The position numbers and the translations under genes were made by a program. Of a DNA stretch of 7,670 bases, positions 6,201 to 7,670 are shown piece by piece. The DNA lies in contig DDWS01000010.1 in the NCBI GenBank assembly GCA_002347685.1, forward strand, positions 2,444 through 10,113, given 5' to 3'. Within the stretch, counting starts at the first letter, position 1. Each line of letters opens with the position of its first letter. The stretch is from Syntrophaceae bacterium UBA2280 (GTDB lineage Bacteria; Desulfobacterota; Syntrophia; Syntrophales; Smithellaceae). The notes below the pieces were generated by a model. That model was not told the origin of the DNA. It ran no database searches and saw only the letters and a program-made list of their open reading frames with translations.

Positions 6201-7504
6201 TATTGTTCCATCCGTCGATGGCTTTCGGCGATTTGTCGGGCAAGTTCACCGGGTACGTCCGCTTCAGCAGCAAACATTGGCCAGCGGGAGACCGCGTCGA
6301 CGACCTGATCCAGAATTTCCGCAGCGCCTTTAATACCGAACTGATTCGAGACGGAAAGAAGATCCATTTTAACAAAATGGTCCCTTTTTCCGTTAATGCT
6401 CATTTGATGACGATGGGTCCAGAGTCCTGAAGGATTGTAAGCCCACACCACATCAAACGCGGGTGAAAGCCGCCAGACACCCTCTTGATCCATCAGGAAG
6501 GCGATATTGCGCGTGTGATCGTCCTGGTTGCGCGCCACGGCATTGAAAGCCATTCGCCGAAACATTTCCTGCATCGCCGGGTGGCCCAGATTGATCTGTT
6601 GAATGACCCCCATCGCCTGTTCGTAACCGTATTCTCCCGCAGCGTTAAAATCATAATGTGCCAAAGCGCAAAGCGACTGCATGTGTTGTTTTTCGCCCCG
6701 GTCGTTACGGTCAAACCGTCGTGTCATGAAATGAGCCCGGCCGTTTTCTTCCAGCAGCCGGCAAGGCATCATCGTGATTCCCGCGGCCAGCGCCATTTTG
6801 TGATACGCGTATTCAACGCGTCCGAAGCCTGCCGGATCACCCAGCGCCGTGTCGTTGACCCCGTCGAACTTCAGAATCCAATGTTCAAAGCCCTGCGGCG
6901 CGGGAATCTGGCCGGATAGAATTTCCTGTGTACGCGGGTTCCAGGCGATCACAGCTTTCGCGCGATTTCCGCCCGCTGATGTCCCGACACGGATAATCGT
7001 ATTGAGCGCTGCCGCGCCGGCGCCCTTGAGATTGACCGCCCAGCTGGTTCGCTGGCTGAGGATATTTGATGCCAGTTGCGTCAATTCCGAAACTTCCAGC
7101 GGAACGGCTTTGCGTGCCTGCGGGCCGAGAGCCGGCTTGAATTCCAGTGCACCCATGCCGCGCATTCCCATGTAACATAAACGTTCAACAGGCGAGAAAT
7201 CGTCGGAAGCGCGTCCCTGACGGGCCAGCCACACATCGATGATGCGGTTGCCGAAACGGTCCGGAAGAACATCCGCCAGCAAGCCGGGCAACCCCTGGAA
7301 AGTATTCGGGTTGAGTGAAGGAAAAGAGAAAACGCCGTTTTGGAGGGGCAGAAGCAAAGGAGAAATATTCAAGCCCCGGCGGATAAACGCCGGATCATAT
7401 TCGAAGCGGGCAACATTTTGGGTGTCATCCCAGGCCACCGCACCGACCGTGCGTTCCCAGAGCAGCACCGTGGCCACCTGCACCTTTTTCGAACTCTTTG
7501 CCAT
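6200..7504 (-). CDS. hipA: HipA-family serine/threonine kinase (type II toxin-antitoxin toxin family)
   Basis: This 434-residue protein is full-length for the family; E. coli HipA has about 440. HipA kinases phosphorylate a translation-related target (glutamyl-tRNA synthetase in E. coli), halting growth, and are normally neutralised by the HTH protein HipB. An N-terminal coupling domain (about 8-115) has LPGLLADVLPDRFGNRIID (72-90). The Gly-rich loop is GTSAGGNRAKA (174-184), where T175 or S176 corresponds to the regulatory Ser150 region of E. coli HipA. K212 in HWILKFDG fits the ATP-binding lysine. The catalytic loop RNQDDHTRN (325-333) supplies D328 and N333, and SPAFD supplies D351. The 23-residue D-to-D spacing matches D309/D332 of E. 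coli. All key residues are present, so an active kinase is expected. AAAGGGA (7513-7519) lies eight bases before the ATG at 7504; a TTG directly before it is not preferred. No hipB is found in the 166 bp upstream to the window edge or downstream. Confidence 0.93.
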   Translation of the reverse strand: MAKSSKKVQVATVLLWERTVGAVAWDDTQNVARFEYDPAFIRRGLNISPLLLPLQNGVFSFPSLNPNTFQGLPGLLADVLPDRFGNRIIDVWLARQGRASDDFSPVERLCYMGMRGMGALEFKPALGPQARKAVPLEVSELTQLASNILSQRTSWAVNLKGAGAAALNTIIRVGTSAGGNRAKAVIAWNPRTQEILSGQIPAPQGFEHWILKFDGVNDTALGDPAGFGRVEYAYHKMALAAGITMMPCRLLEENGRAHFMTRRFDRNDRGEKQHMQSLCALAHYDFNAAGEYGYEQAMGVIQQINLGHPAMQEMFRRMAFNAVARNQDDHTRNIAFLMDQEGVWRLSPAFDVVWAYNPSGLWTHRHQMSINGKRDHFVKMDLLSVSNQFGIKGAAEILDQVVDAVSRWPMFAAEADVPGELARQIAESHRRMEQ

Positions 7505-7512
7505 CAAATATT

Positions 7513-7519
7513 TCCCTTT
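7513..7519 (-). promoter_or_regulatory. Shine-Dalgarno of hipA
   Basis: AAAGGGA on the minus strand lies eight bases before the ATG at 7504. It supports that start over the adjacent TTG. No convincing -35/-10 pair is seen between it and the window edge, so the promoter may lie further upstream. Confidence 0.6.
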
Positions 7520-7538
7520 GTGTCCTTCACCGGCAGAA

Positions 7539-7645
7539 AAGCACTCCGTGTTTCACCATCCACCATCCACCAAATCCTCCCCCGTCGCTTCGCGCCAGCC
7601 CCCTCCAAAGGGGGACAGGCAAGGTGCGCTTCGCGTTTCACCATG
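7539..7645 (+). repeat. Mosaic repeat cluster B-C upstream of hipA
   Basis: A degenerate tail of the C module (GCACTCCGTGTTTCACC, about 7540-7556) runs into B heptamers CACCATC, CACCATC (7554-7567). A full C module follows (7571-7637), nearly identical to the copy at 4371-4437 apart from single-base indels. Its hairpin is CCCCCT-CCAA-AGGGGG (7599-7614). The cluster occupies the place where a hipB gene would normally sit. Confidence 0.85.
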
Positions 7646-7670
7646 CACTTCTGAGTAACTTCACCATACT

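Noticed and set aside
5770..6430. Open frames encoding repeated PIAYSPQPIAY-like peptides over the repeat cluster
   Set aside because: The 7-bp repeat passes through all frames (21 bp equals seven codons), so it naturally creates long repetitive frames. They have no Shine-Dalgarno, no known domain, and the second overlaps hipA on the other strand.

Overview
The window is a 7.67 kb piece of a bacterial chromosome with moderate GC content. It holds five intact protein-coding genes separated by stretches of dense short-period repeats. No rRNA, tRNA, CRISPR array, transposase, phage or plasmid gene is visible. The gene types are a LivJ-type solute-binding protein without permease genes, a DUF4143 ATPase, a HipA kinase and formyltransferase or alpha/alpha-toroid proteins of unknown substrate. 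Together with the repeat-rich spacers, they suggest a free-living Gram-negative bacterium, perhaps of the Desulfobacterota (former Deltaproteobacteria). That placement is an inference from general character; no marker gene in the window proves it.

Layout, left to right. Positions 1-164 are a repeat array that runs into the 3' end of a minus-strand formyltransferase-fold gene (143-1144). A 427-bp divergent spacer follows, then a plus-strand secreted ABC-type branched-chain amino acid or amide binding protein (1572-2777). A spacer with an inverted repeat and a repeat cluster (2778-3071) leads to a 42-bp near-perfect palindrome. The palindrome contains the -35 box of a promoter whose predicted start coincides with the ATG of a DUF4143-type AAA ATPase (3126-4346). 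Another repeat cluster (4347-4549) is followed directly by a promoter and a plus-strand alpha/alpha-toroid-like protein with a QW motif (4636-5736). The largest repeat cluster (about 5771-6200) separates this gene from a convergent minus-strand hipA-family kinase gene (6200-7504). A last repeat cluster (7539-7645) lies upstream of hipA.

The genes do not form one operon or pathway. They look like separately transcribed accessory genes. The unifying feature is the repeat family: a mosaic of modules in nearly fixed order, all in the same orientation. The modules are a GC-rich palindrome (P), a 67-bp hairpin module (C), CACYATC-type heptamers (B) and TAYAGCC-type heptamers (A). Most are built on a 7-bp period. 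The clusters abut or supply the stop codons of three of the five genes. The two observations most worth following are this heptad-phased mosaic repeat and the palindrome-embedded, apparently leaderless promoter of the ATPase. HipA without a visible HipB is third.
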